From positions 62,001 through 126,000 of the forward strand of contig NZ_FZOG01000001.1 in the NCBI RefSeq assembly GCF_900188155.1: a stretch of DNA of 64,000 bases, in the 5' to 3' direction. The position numbers and the translations under genes are program-made. Below, in pieces: positions 15,705 through 24,869 of this stretch (positions are counted from its first letter, which is position 1; every line of letters starts with the position of its first letter). The DNA comes from Pseudomonas segetis (GTDB lineage Bacteria; Pseudomonadota; Gammaproteobacteria; Pseudomonadales; Pseudomonadaceae). A model generated the notes under the pieces. It worked only from the letters and a program-made list of their open reading frames with translations. It was not told where the DNA came from and did no database searches.

Positions 15705-15935
15705 TCACTTATGGGCGGTTTGGGGCGTTTTATTGTTGTTATCTGTGGCTGCGAGGCCTTTGGCGCAACGCGGACAAATACAGCGGCGGTCAATACCCGG
15801 CGGAATTTTTTCCAGCACTTCGGGCGGGATCTTTTCGGCAAAGCACCAGCAGCTTGCAACCGGCGATGGCACGCCAGCTTGCGCACACTGGTTGAGCTGA
15901 CCGCACAAGGGGCAAGTGCTTGCGGAATTGTTCAT
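15705..15935 (-). CDS. Cysteine-rich CWC family protein
   Basis: 76 residues with CPLCGQLNQC near the N-terminus, the name-giving CWC triplet at about residue 30 (SCWCFAEKIPPEVLEKIP), and a second pair CICPRCAKG. This is the pattern of the small Cys_rich_CWC proteins, which look like metal-binding (probably zinc) modules. Function is unknown. It is 4 bp upstream of rsuA on the same strand and the two probably form an operon, an association that might point to rRNA or translation. The ribosome site before ATG 15935 is weak. Confidence 0.8.
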   Translation of the reverse strand: MNNSASTCPLCGQLNQCAQAGVPSPVASCWCFAEKIPPEVLEKIPPGIDRRCICPRCAKGLAATDNNNKTPQTAHK

Positions 15936-16025
15936 GGCTGAATATCAATAACCAGCGAGTGACCAGGATGGCAGCAGTATAAAGCGCTTCAGCTGGTTGT
16001 AGCGCAAAACCGTTGGCTGACACTG

Positions 16026-16063
16026 CACTGCGCATGATGCTTGCGGGTCGATCATGCGCAGTG
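16026..16063 (-). terminator. 13-bp hairpin ending the guanidine operon
   Basis: CACTGCGCATGAT (16026-16038) and ATCATGCGCAGTG (16051-16063) are perfectly complementary around a 12-base loop, 7 bases past the atzF stop. The downstream minus-strand sequence is not T-rich, so termination may need Rho or the hairpin may protect the 3' end. Confidence 0.6.
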
Positions 16064-16070
16064 CCGCCGA

Positions 16071-17879
16071 CTAGGCCTTGGTTTGCATATAGGCTCGCCA
16101 GCCACCCAGTTCGGTAATGTTCTGCGCGCCTTCGATACCCTGTGGCTCGCAGATAAAGCCAACCTCCCAACGGCCATCCGCCAGCTGTACTTTTCCCAGG
16201 CCAAGGGGCGCAGGGATGCCGCAGAGAAAGGAACCCAGCTCGCTGCTCGGCAGTTCCCAGACTTCTACCTCGATTGCCGCGCCACCCTCTGCTACACGTA
16301 CCATGCCGGGACGATATGGCGGGCCGCCCGCCAGCGCATAAAGCTGATAGTCAGGCGAGCTGCGCGTTACCTCAAGCAGCCTTGCACCGCGATTGAGCAG
16401 TTGCCAGTTCAAGGGGAAGCCTTGCAAGTGCGCGCCGCACACCACAACACGGACCAGGTCATTGCCTGCCGGATTCACTGGCAGGCTGCAGTCTGCAGGG
16501 CGATCACCACACAGCGGCAGCCTGTGCTGGTGCTGTAAGGCATTGGCGATGCTGAGCAGGTACTGATCGGTAAACACGCGGCCAAACAGGGTCACGCCCC
16601 AAGGCAAGCCGTTATTCATAAAACCTGCTGGAACGGCGACCGCCGCATAGTCGAGCATGTTCATGAAGTTTGTGTAGTAGCCAAGGTCCGAGTTGCGCGC
16701 GACCGGCTCGGCATGCAGTTCAGCCAGTGTCACCGGGCGCGGATACGCAGGCGTCAGGACGCAGTCAACACTGTCCATGATTGGCTGGCAGATCGCCTTG
16801 AGCGCCTGCAGGCGATACTGCGAGCGAAAGGCATCGACCGCCGTGGTGCCGGGCGCTTTGGCAAGCACGGCATGGATCACCGGCAAGACCGCCTCTGGTT
16901 GCGCTTCGATCAATTCACCGGCGACGCTGTAGCGTTCCGCCACCCAGGGCCCTTCATAGAGCAGGCGTGCCGCCTCCAGAAAGGGCGAGAAGTCGATTTC
17001 GACCGCTTCACCACCCAGCGCCTGGAGCCGCTCAATGGTGGCTGCAAACAGGGCTGGGCTTTCGCTGCAACCCAGGAACTCAAGCTGCCTGGGCACGCCA
17101 AAACGGAAGGGGCGAGGAGTACCGAAGGCATTGGCCGAGTTCCACATGGGGTTGGCGCGGCTGTATTCGTCGCGAGGGTCCAGCGCTGCGGTCAGGGCCA
17201 GTAGCTGGCTGGCTTCCGCTGCCGAGGCGGTGAAAAAGGTTACGCAATCCAGGGTGCGGCAGGCGGGTACCACTCCGGCTGTCGAGATCAGCCCTTTACT
17301 GGCTTTGAGGCCGACCAGGTTGTTCAGCGCGGCCGGAACGCGGCCTGATCCTGCAGTATCGGTGCCCAAGGCAAAGCTGGCGAGGCCCAGGGCGACAGCC
17401 AGTGATGAGCCTGCGCTGGAGCCGCCGGATGGATAATCCGGGTGTACGCTGTTACGGCATTCGCCGTAGGGTGAGCGTGTACCGTTGAGGCCGGTGGCAA
17501 ATTGATCGAGATTGGTTTTGCCCATGGGCACTGCACCCAGGGCGATTAACTGCTCAACAATGGTGGCGCTTTGCGTTGGTGTATAGGCAAATGCCGGGCA
17601 AGCAGCAGTGGTCGGAATACCGGCTAAATCGATATTGTCCTTGATCGCAAAGGGCACGCCGTAGAGCGGCAACTCATCTGGCGAGCGGCTATCGAGCGCC
17701 GCCAGATAAGGTTCCTGTTCGGCCTCCGTCAGCAAATGGATAAACAGGTTGAATTCAGGGTTCAGCGCCACTGCTTGTTCGCGCAGAGCAGCGATGAGAT
17801 GGCGCGGTGTCAGCCTCTGGTTTTTGTAGGCGCTACCCAAGGCGCTGAGGCGTAGGTCAAATTGATGCTTCATCGTCAT
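16071..17879 (-). CDS. atzF: Allophanate hydrolase
   Basis: 602 residues, the length of bacterial allophanate hydrolases. The N-terminal amidase-signature domain shows the catalytic lysine in PFAIKDNIDLAG and the serine cluster in PSGGSSAGSSLAVALG with FALGTDTAGSGRVPAAL. The C-terminal domain (from about residue 465) contains VVCGAHLQGFPLNWQLL, which processes the decarboxylated intermediate. Converts allophanate to ammonia and CO2. It is the last gene of the guanidine operon. Three in-frame ATGs are possible (17888, 17879, 17873). I chose 17879 because GGGA lies 5 bases before it. A 76-bp gap separates it from the carboxylase. Confidence 0.93.
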   Translation of the reverse strand: MTMKHQFDLRLSALGSAYKNQRLTPRHLIAALREQAVALNPEFNLFIHLLTEAEQEPYLAALDSRSPDELPLYGVPFAIKDNIDLAGIPTTAACPAFAYTPTQSATIVEQLIALGAVPMGKTNLDQFATGLNGTRSPYGECRNSVHPDYPSGGSSAGSSLAVALGLASFALGTDTAGSGRVPAALNNLVGLKASKGLISTAGVVPACRTLDCVTFFTASAAEASQLLALTAALDPRDEYSRANPMWNSANAFGTPRPFRFGVPRQLEFLGCSESPALFAATIERLQALGGEAVEIDFSPFLEAARLLYEGPWVAERYSVAGELIEAQPEAVLPVIHAVLAKAPGTTAVDAFRSQYRLQALKAICQPIMDSVDCVLTPAYPRPVTLAELHAEPVARNSDLGYYTNFMNMLDYAAVAVPAGFMNNGLPWGVTLFGRVFTDQYLLSIANALQHQHRLPLCGDRPADCSLPVNPAGNDLVRVVVCGAHLQGFPLNWQLLNRGARLLEVTRSSPDYQLYALAGGPPYRPGMVRVAEGGAAIEVEVWELPSSELGSFLCGIPAPLGLGKVQLADGRWEVGFICEPQGIEGAQNITELGGWRAYMQTKA

Positions 17880-17955
17880 AATTCCCATGCTGAGTGAGCC
17901 CGCCAGGGCCTGCTTGCAGGTCTTGACTGGCGGGCCGGGCGCAAATGATTAAGGG

Positions 17956-20900
17956 TTACTGTTCGAGCACCGCAACCCGCTGGCCTGCTCGAATCGCAGA
18001 CCCCGGCTGTACGCTGATGCTCTTGATGATGCCGTCGTGCGGAGCGAGCAATGGGATCTCCATCTTCATCGATTCGAGAATCACCAGCACATCGCCAGCG
18101 TTGACGCGGCTGCCTTCGCTGACCTGAACCTGCCAAAGGTTGCCCGCAATATGACTTTCTATCGCATGTTGCCCGGCGCTCAAGGGTGTTTCTTCGAGCT
18201 GTTCTGGAATGGCCTCTTCGCTATCAAAATGGGCCTGGCCGCTGTCTATCCAGCGCTGACGCTCGGCGTCGAAGGCATTGCGTTGCTGACTGCGAAATGC
18301 AGCGATCCCGTCGGCTTCGCTGGCCAGGAATTGTTGGTAGTCAGCCAGTGACAACTGGCTGTGCTCGATGCTCAGGTCGAAGCGCCCCAAGGGGAAGTCG
18401 CGACGAATTTTCAGCAGTTCCTCAGGTCTGACCGGATAGAAGCGGATTTGGTCGAAGAACCTCAGCAGCCAGGGTTTGCCCTGGAATGCAGCCACCTCGC
18501 GATAGCGATTCCACATCTGCAATGTGCGCCCGACAAATTGATACCCTCCCGGGCCTTCCATGCCATAGACGCACATGTAAGCCCCGCCGATGCCAACTGA
18601 GTTTTCTGCCGTCCAGGTGCGCGCCGGGTTGTACTTGGTGGTGACCAGGCGGTGGCGCGGGTCGAGCGGTGTGGCTACCGGCGCGCCGAGATAAACGTCG
18701 CCAAGGCCCATGACCAGATAGCTGGCTTCAAATACCGTGCGGTATACCTGGTCGAGATTTTCCAGATCATTGATGCGGCGGATGAACTCCAGGTTGCTTG
18801 GGCACCAGGGCGCATCCTTGCGTACTGTGGTCATGTATTTTTCGATTGCCAGTTGGCAGGCCGGGTCATCCCAGGACAATGGCAAATGGACAATCCGCGA
18901 AGGCACTGTCAGGTTTTGGCTGGCACAGACGGCGTCCCATTCACCGGCGACAATCGCCAGCAAGTCATCAAGGCTCAGCGTCTCGGGCTGATAGTGCACT
19001 TGCAGCGAACGAATGCCGGGCGTCAGGTCGATTACGCCCGCCAGTGCTTTGCTCTCCAGCGCCTGCATCAGGGCATGGGCGCGAAAGCGCAAGACCAGGT
19101 CCAGTTCCGGTGCGCCGATCTCCAACAGCAAGTGAGTGTCACCGGAAAGCCGTGCGACCAGTCGGGTATCGTCCTGGCCCAGGTCAAGCACAATTGGCGA
19201 GGCCAGTAAGACAGGGTTGGCCGGCGTCTCCCAGTTGCTCAAGGATGCGGCGTAGGTTTGCGCACTCAATGCGTCGAGCTCACTGAGGCGTGACTGTGCC
19301 AAGGCCCGGGCGCTGTTGATGTCGACAGCGGTGAAGCGGACCTTGTCGCCCGCCTTGAGCTGACCCAGTTGCCACAGGTCGGCTTCGATGATGGTCACCG
19401 GGCAAACAAAGCCCCCAAGGCTTGGGCCGTCGGGGCCGAGGATTACCGGCATGTCGCCTGTGAAGTCGACCGCACCTACGGCGTAGGGGTTGTCATGGAT
19501 ATTCGACGGATGCAAACCCGCTTCGCCGCCGCTGTCACGTACCCATTGCGGTTTCGGGCCGATCAGGCGTACGCCGGTGCGACTGGAGTTGAAGTGAACC
19601 TCCCAGGCGGTGTTGAAAAAGGTGTTGATGTAGTCTTCGCTGAAATATTCCGGTGCGCCATGGGGGCCATAAATCACCCGGAGTTCGCGCACGGCAGGGA
19701 GTTCGCAGCACAGCGCTGCTGGCAGGCGTTCGCCGTAGCTGGCTTGGGTTAGCTTGGCAATGTGCAAGACATCACCTGCACGTAATGCCCGGCCACCATG
19801 GCCGCCGAACTGGCCGAGGGTGAAGGTACTTTTGCTGCCCAGGTAATCGGGTACATCAATGCCGCCGCGCACGCACAGGTAGCTGCGCGCGCCACTGCCC
19901 TGGATGCTGCCAATGCTCAAGACGTTGCCAGCATTGATTTTTATGGCCGTGTGCAGCGGCTGGTCAACACCGTCGAGTTGCAAGTCGATGGCCGCGCCGG
20001 TCACGGCAATCACCGCGTCCGTGTTAAAACGCAGGCTTGGCCCGCCCATGGTGATTTCCAATGCTGACGCACCGGGGGAATTACCCAGCAGACGGTTACC
20101 CAGCCGCAGCGCACGATCATCCATTGGCCCTGATGGCGGGACGCCAACCGCCCAGTAGCCGAGTCGGCCGGGATAGTCCTGCACGCTGGTTTGGGTGCCA
20201 GCACTGAGCACCTCAATGGTCTCGGCTTGATAGCGCAAACCCTCAAGGCAGCGGGTCCAGGGCTGGCCATCGACAAAGGGGCCGTAGCCGAGGATCTGGC
20301 GCAGATAGTCGCGGTTGTTCTCAACCCCATACAGCGTGGTTTGGCCCAGTGCATCCGCTAGCGCGCTGCGTGCGGACTCACGTTCAGGTGCCCAGCAAAT
20401 CAGCTTTGCGATCATCGGGTCGAAGTAGGCGGGGATTTCACAGCCAGCCTCAACCCAGGTGTCGATACGCAGGGCCTTGCCATCAGCCTCGGGAAAACCA
20501 ACCGTTGTCAGCAAACCGGGGCTCGGCTGAAAGTCGCGGCCCGGGTCCTCGGCATAAACACGCGCCTGGATGGCATGGCCGCTTGGCTTGAGCTGCCCTT
20601 GCAGTTGTGCCAGCGGCGCCAGTTCGCCAGCGGCTAGTTCGATCATCCAGCCGACCAAGTCTACACCCCAGACCTGCTCGGTGACGCCGTGCTCGACTTG
20701 TAGACGGGTGTTGACTTCGAGAAAGTAAAAGCGCTCGGCCTTGCTGTCGTAGACAAACTCCACGGTGCCGGCACTGCGGTAATTGATTGCCTTGGCCAGC
20801 TTGATCGCTGCCGCGCACAGTTCCAGGTCCATGCCGCTTGGCAGGTTGGGCGCAGGGGTTTCCTCGATGACTTTCTGGTTGCGCCGTTGCACCGAGCAAT

Positions 20901-21579
20901 CGCGCACGCCAAAGGCGAGCACTTCACCAAGGCCGTCACCGAATATTTGCACTTCAAGGTGGCGTGCATGCTCGATGTATTTTTCGATAAACACGCCACT
21001 ATCGCTGAAATTGTTCTGGCCCAGGCGTTTGACGGTTTCAAAGGCATCCGCAAGTTCCTCGGCATCACGGCAAACGCGCATGCCAATGCCACCGCCGCCG
21101 GCCGTACTTTTAAGCATCACCGGGTAACCGACGCTTGCCCCTGCGCCCAGCGCTGCTTCGATATTTTCCAGTAGCCCAGTGCCTTCAAGCATTGGCACGC
21201 CTTGCGCTTTGGCCAGGGCGCGGGCGGTATGTTTAAGGCCAAAGATCCGCAGTTGTTCAGGCGTTGGTCCGACAAAGGCGATACCGGCTGCCTCGCAGGC
21301 TTCAGCAAATGCGGCGTTTTCAGAGAGAAAACCATAGCCTGGGTGAATCGCAGTGGCCCCGGACTCGCGGGCAATCGCCAGGACTTTCTGGACGTGCAAA
21401 TAGGTGTCGGCGGCGGGGCCATCGCCCAGGCTGAATGCCTCGTCGGCTTGTTGGATATGCAGGCTGGCGGCGTCGGCTTCGGCGTACAGCGCAACGCCTT
21501 GGCAACCAAGGCTGCGCAAGGTGCGCAGGATGCGGCAGGCAATGGCGCTACGGTTGGCAATTAATACTTTGTTGAACAT
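17956..21579 (-). CDS. Biotin-dependent guanidine carboxylase (urea carboxylase family)
   Basis: 1207 residues in one chain. Biotin carboxylase comes first (VLIANRSAIACRILR; ATP-grasp glycine loop STAGGGGIGMRV near residue 165; RDCSVQRRNQKVIEE near 235). The KipA/AHS2 half of the carboxyltransferase follows (SVQDYPGRLGYWAVGVPPSG near 480), then the KipI/AHS1 half, and a C-terminal biotinyl domain with ESMKME. Such enzymes carboxylate urea or guanidine. The guanidine-I riboswitch and the two DUF1989 genes upstream argue for guanidine, giving carboxyguanidine. The start at 21579 follows GAGGGACG; the 18-residue upstream extension lacks family resemblance. Assignment of substrate is by context, not by a residue test. 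Confidence 0.9.
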   Translation of the reverse strand: MFNKVLIANRSAIACRILRTLRSLGCQGVALYAEADAASLHIQQADEAFSLGDGPAADTYLHVQKVLAIARESGATAIHPGYGFLSENAAFAEACEAAGIAFVGPTPEQLRIFGLKHTARALAKAQGVPMLEGTGLLENIEAALGAGASVGYPVMLKSTAGGGGIGMRVCRDAEELADAFETVKRLGQNNFSDSGVFIEKYIEHARHLEVQIFGDGLGEVLAFGVRDCSVQRRNQKVIEETPAPNLPSGMDLELCAAAIKLAKAINYRSAGTVEFVYDSKAERFYFLEVNTRLQVEHGVTEQVWGVDLVGWMIELAAGELAPLAQLQGQLKPSGHAIQARVYAEDPGRDFQPSPGLLTTVGFPEADGKALRIDTWVEAGCEIPAYFDPMIAKLICWAPERESARSALADALGQTTLYGVENNRDYLRQILGYGPFVDGQPWTRCLEGLRYQAETIEVLSAGTQTSVQDYPGRLGYWAVGVPPSGPMDDRALRLGNRLLGNSPGASALEITMGGPSLRFNTDAVIAVTGAAIDLQLDGVDQPLHTAIKINAGNVLSIGSIQGSGARSYLCVRGGIDVPDYLGSKSTFTLGQFGGHGGRALRAGDVLHIAKLTQASYGERLPAALCCELPAVRELRVIYGPHGAPEYFSEDYINTFFNTAWEVHFNSSRTGVRLIGPKPQWVRDSGGEAGLHPSNIHDNPYAVGAVDFTGDMPVILGPDGPSLGGFVCPVTIIEADLWQLGQLKAGDKVRFTAVDINSARALAQSRLSELDALSAQTYAASLSNWETPANPVLLASPIVLDLGQDDTRLVARLSGDTHLLLEIGAPELDLVLRFRAHALMQALESKALAGVIDLTPGIRSLQVHYQPETLSLDDLLAIVAGEWDAVCASQNLTVPSRIVHLPLSWDDPACQLAIEKYMTTVRKDAPWCPSNLEFIRRINDLENLDQVYRTVFEASYLVMGLGDVYLGAPVATPLDPRHRLVTTKYNPARTWTAENSVGIGGAYMCVYGMEGPGGYQFVGRTLQMWNRYREVAAFQGKPWLLRFFDQIRFYPVRPEELLKIRRDFPLGRFDLSIEHSQLSLADYQQFLASEADGIAAFRSQQRNAFDAERQRWIDSGQAHFDSEEAIPEQLEETPLSAGQHAIESHIAGNLWQVQVSEGSRVNAGDVLVILESMKMEIPLLAPHDGIIKSISVQPGSAIRAGQRVAVLEQ

Positions 21580-21777
21580 CTTGCGTCCCTCGAAAGGGCA
21601 GCGGGTCGTCCCGCTGTGAGTGATCTGCGCCACGGTCGTCCGCGGCTGAATGTTGGATGTGGTTCTATTCGGCGCGCTGTTGCGGCTTTGTCGGCGATGG
21701 CTTTTCAGGCGGCTGCAAGCACTGGCCTGAACGGCTTTGACACAGGCTGAACAGCCACTGGCGCAGCCGTGCGTTGA

Positions 21778-22428
21778 TCAGTCCCATATCAATACCTCGG
21801 CAGGTGTCGGGTTGTAGGCGTTACAGGGGTTGTTGAGCTGCGGGCAGTTGGAAATCAGTACGATGATGTCCATCTCGGCGCGTAACTCGACATATTTTCC
21901 GGCTGCGGAAATACCGTCTTCAAAGGTCAAGCCACCTTGCGGCGTGACCGGCACGTTCATGAAGAAGTTGATGTTGGCGCTGATGTCGGCTTTATTCAGG
22001 CGCCCATCGTGCAGGCTCGCGCGCAGGAAGTTGTCGCGGCAGCTGTGCATGTAGCGCTTGTCCAGGGCGTAGCGCACGGTGTTGCTTTCTTGTGCACAAG
22101 CGCCACCGAGGGTGTCGTGGCGGCCACAGGTGTCAGCGGTGATGGTCAGCATTGGCTGACCGAGGTTGGAGTACAGCACGGTGCCGGTGGTCAGGTAGAC
22201 GCGGTTCTGTTTGCGCAGTGTGCGTTGCACGTCATAGCGCTCGCGCGGATTACGCGCGCTATAGAACAAGGTATCGACCGCCTGATTGCCTTCAAGGTCG
22301 AGCAAACGCAAGGTTTGTCCGGCTTTGACTTCGGTCATGAAGGGTTCGCCAGCGCCAATCCGGGCACGGAAGACGGCGGCCTCGGGATGATTGTTGCTGT
22401 GTATCAGGCTGTTTGGCTGCTCAGACAT
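21778..22428 (-). CDS. Carboxyguanidine deiminase subunit, DUF1989 family (urea carboxylase-associated protein, Cys-rich copy)
   Basis: 216 residues of the DUF1989 family. It has [22 protein letters not shown], an [16 protein letters not shown] segment and a late [17 protein letters not shown] segment; the cysteines and histidine are plausible zinc ligands. Known guanidine utilisers use a pair of DUF1989 proteins (CgdA and CgdB) to deiminate carboxyguanidine to allophanate. I cannot say which letter this copy bears. It lies 10 bp after its paralogue and 198 bp before the carboxylase gene. The second copy lacks the CPQLNNPC cysteines, so this is the better candidate for the metal-binding subunit. 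Confidence 0.85.
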   Translation of the reverse strand: MSEQPNSLIHSNNHPEAAVFRARIGAGEPFMTEVKAGQTLRLLDLEGNQAVDTLFYSARNPRERYDVQRTLRKQNRVYLTTGTVLYSNLGQPMLTITADTCGRHDTLGGACAQESNTVRYALDKRYMHSCRDNFLRASLHDGRLNKADISANINFFMNVPVTPQGGLTFEDGISAAGKYVELRAEMDIIVLISNCPQLNNPCNAYNPTPAEVLIWD

Positions 22429-22438
22429 GGGCCGCTCC

Positions 22439-23167
22439 TCAGATATAAAGGCGTTCAGTGTTATGGAAGGCGCGTGCGTTTTCTTCGCGCGAGGTGCGGC
22501 AGAGCACGCTGATACCGTCGCTTTCGACCTTGTGCCAGCTCAGTTTTAGCGGTTTTGGGGCATAGTTCGGGTTGGGGTCCATCGGGTGTTGCAGCGCGGT
22601 GAGTACCACCAGGGTGTCCATCGGTGCATAGAGTTCGATGTAGTCGCCGGCTTGCGAGTTGTCCGGCTCGAACTGGAAGCAGCCATCGTGGTCGACACTG
22701 ACCCGGCTGAACAGGTTGAGGCACATCAGCAGGTCTTGCTGGTTGAGATTCCACTTGCCCATCTCAACCAGCAAGTTATCCACGCCATTGCGATAGAAGC
22801 CGTTGCGCAAGGCTTGATAGCTGCCTTCGCCGTATTTCTCGGCCACTTCCCGGGCGTTGAGTACGCCGCCAAAACTGTCGTGCCAGCCGCAGGTGTCGGC
22901 GGTGATGGCGGCCAGCACCCGGCCCATGTCCGAATACAGGCAATGGCCGCTGGTGAGCTTGGCGGTGTGCTGGCCTTTGAGCGTATCGGGCAGGCTCAAG
23001 CGTTCGCTTTTCTCGTTGGCATTGAGCAGTATCATGCTGGCATTGGCGTTGCCTTCAAGGTCGGTGATCCGCAGCAGTTGGCCGCGCTTGAGGACAAAGG
23101 AGGTGTGGCCACCGCCGGGGACAAACTCTTCGTACAGGGTCGGGCGAAAGCTTAATGAGGCAGTCAT
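22439..23167 (-). CDS. Carboxyguanidine deiminase subunit, DUF1989 family (second copy)
   Basis: 242 residues, paralogous to the following gene: [38 protein letters not shown] and [21 protein letters not shown] line up with it. The C-terminal cysteine pair of the paralogue is replaced by QHPMDPNP. In characterised guanidine clusters the two proteins work as a heteromeric carboxyguanidine deiminase, making allophanate. The start at 23167 (MTASLSFRP) follows AAGGAG; the long open frame upstream of it belongs to antisense reading of the ATPase gene and is not used. It lies 10 bp downstream of the ABC ATPase. Confidence 0.85.
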   Translation of the reverse strand: MTASLSFRPTLYEEFVPGGGHTSFVLKRGQLLRITDLEGNANASMILLNANEKSERLSLPDTLKGQHTAKLTSGHCLYSDMGRVLAAITADTCGWHDSFGGVLNAREVAEKYGEGSYQALRNGFYRNGVDNLLVEMGKWNLNQQDLLMCLNLFSRVSVDHDGCFQFEPDNSQAGDYIELYAPMDTLVVLTALQHPMDPNPNYAPKPLKLSWHKVESDGISVLCRTSREENARAFHNTERLYI

Positions 23168-23177
23168 CAAAAACTCC

Positions 23178-23987
23178 TTAGACAGCAGGTTGCAGGCTGG
23201 CGGCAACGTGCGCAGGTAGCTCATCGAACACTGCGCGGTTGGCGCGGCGCTGGGGGTTGAGCGGGATGTCGTAGGTAATGCGTGCACCAAAGGCATTAGG
23301 TGCGTGGGGATCAATGCGGGGCTTGTCGAACACCAGCAGGCGAGTGCCCAGGCTGAAGCCCTCGGCGAGGTCGTGGGTGACCATGAATACTGTGAGTTTG
23401 ATCTCGTTCCACAACTCCAGCAGCAGGGTGTGCATATCTTTGCGAATGCCAGGGTCCAGCGCACCGAAGGGCTCATCAAGCAGCAACACCCGGGGCTTCA
23501 TGATCAGGGCTTGGGCAATGGCCAGGCGCTGTTGCATGCCGCCAGAGAGTTGGCTTGGGTATTTGTCCAGCGCGTGACCCAAACCGACCTTGGTCAGCAA
23601 CTCGGCAGCCTGTTCGCGTGCTTCACGTTTGGCATTGCCAAACAGTCGGCCGAGCAGGGGCGATTGCACTAACTCCAGGCCGATCGCCACGTTGTCCAGC
23701 ACGCTGAGGTGGGCAAACACCGAATAACGCTGGAAGACCACGCCACGACTGGCATCCGGCTCGCCCGCCAAGGGTTTGCCCGCAAGCAGGATTTGTCCTT
23801 TGCTCGGCCGCTCCTGACCGAGCAGCAAGCGCAGGAAGGTTGACTTGCCGCAGCCAGAGGCTCCGACCAGGGTGCAGAACTCGCCTTCGCTGATCGACAG
23901 GTTTAGCCGCTCAAGCACCACTTGGTCGGCGTATTGCTGCCAGACGTTGGTCACTTCAATAAAGTTGTTGTGCTGGGCCTGGGTCAT
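23178..23987 (-). CDS. ABC transporter ATP-binding protein (NitT/TauT type) of the guanidine operon
   Basis: 269 residues. Walker A GASGCGKST (about residue 40), the LSGGMQQRLAIAQAL signature, Walker B RVLLLDEPFGALD and the switch histidine in VFMVTHDLAEG are all intact. This is the ATPase class that works with taurine-, nitrate- or aliphatic-sulfonate-type permeases. It overlaps the permease gene by 4 bases (ATGA). With the permease and binding protein it probably imports guanidine or a guanidino compound. Such transporters are regularly encoded with guanidine carboxylase, but the exact substrate is unproven. Confidence 0.92.
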   Translation of the reverse strand: MTQAQHNNFIEVTNVWQQYADQVVLERLNLSISEGEFCTLVGASGCGKSTFLRLLLGQERPSKGQILLAGKPLAGEPDASRGVVFQRYSVFAHLSVLDNVAIGLELVQSPLLGRLFGNAKREAREQAAELLTKVGLGHALDKYPSQLSGGMQQRLAIAQALIMKPRVLLLDEPFGALDPGIRKDMHTLLLELWNEIKLTVFMVTHDLAEGFSLGTRLLVFDKPRIDPHAPNAFGARITYDIPLNPQRRANRAVFDELPAHVAASLQPAV

Positions 23988-24799
23988 GCCTTGGCTCCTT
24001 CGTACCATGGGAATGCCAGGCGTGCGACCTGGCGTAGCCCAAGGTCCATGAGCCAGGCTAGAAGGGTGATCCAGATGACATAGGGCACTATCACATCCAT
24101 GGCCAGGTAGCGACGTACCAGGAATATCCGGTAACCGAGCCCGTCGGTGCTGGCGATGGCTTCGGCTGCGATCAGGAACAGCCAGGCCGAGCCCAGTACC
24201 AGTCGCAGCGCAATCAGCAGGCGCGGCAGCAAATGGGGCAGGACCACACGCAGCATCAGGGTCCAGGTATTGGCGCCGAGGGTTTGCGCCTTGATCAGCA
24301 ATTCAGTGGGAATTTCACGGGCACGTTGTTCAAGGTCGCGGGCCAGCACCGGGGTGATGCCAATGACGATCAGCATCACTTTGGACAGCTCGCCCAAGCC
24401 AAAGACGATGAACAGAATCGGCAGGATCGCCAGCGGTGGCACCATCGACAATACCGTGAGCAAGGGTGATAAGGGGGCGCTGAGCAGTGGCAGCGTACCT
24501 GCAGCCATACCCAGGCACAGGCCAACCAGCGCAGCGATGCCAAGGCCCATACCCAGGCGCTTCAGGCTCGATAAAGTATCCTGCCAGAACAGGTAGTTAC
24601 CGCTGCGTTTGTCTTCGGTGAACGCCAGGCGATCTACCGCTGCCACCATCTGCGTGGCGCTGGGCAGCAACTTGTCGTTGGCGTTTTCCGCGAGGCGATT
24701 GGCCGATCCGACAAAGTAGGCGAACAGCAACAGTGCGAACGGTAGCAACACCAGCATCAATCGACCGGCTCTGTCTGGGTGGCGGTTGATTAAGCGCAT
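23984..24799 (-). CDS. ABC transporter permease (NitT/TauT type) of the guanidine operon
   Basis: 271 residues with about six membrane helices. The first is at residues 12-30 and the rest form one binding-protein-dependent transport domain carrying the EAA-like loop LLIKAQTLGANTWTLMLRVVLPHLLPRL. A periplasmic loop (residues 30-85) precedes the domain, common in this permease type. The gene begins 70 bp after the binding protein gene and overlaps the ATPase gene by 4 bases, so it is translationally coupled to it. It forms the membrane channel of the presumed guanidine importer. Confidence 0.9.
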   Translation of the reverse strand: MRLINRHPDRAGRLMLVLLPFALLLFAYFVGSANRLAENANDKLLPSATQMVAAVDRLAFTEDKRSGNYLFWQDTLSSLKRLGMGLGIAALVGLCLGMAAGTLPLLSAPLSPLLTVLSMVPPLAILPILFIVFGLGELSKVMLIVIGITPVLARDLEQRAREIPTELLIKAQTLGANTWTLMLRVVLPHLLPRLLIALRLVLGSAWLFLIAAEAIASTDGLGYRIFLVRRYLAMDVIVPYVIWITLLAWLMDLGLRQVARLAFPWYEGAKA

Positions 24800-24869
24800 T
24801 AAGTCATCCCGTATCAGGTGACGCCTCTGCGGCTCGGCAGATCAGTGGCCGAACCGCAGTTGCGATGGG

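Noticed and set aside
17956-21579. Simple urea carboxylase annotation
   Set aside because: The domain order fits, but riboswitch and DUF1989 partners indicate guanidine as the physiological substrate.
23168-23479. N-terminal extension of the second DUF1989 gene
   Set aside because: The extra 100 codons read through the ABC ATPase gene in another frame; the true start is at 23167 with AAGGAG.
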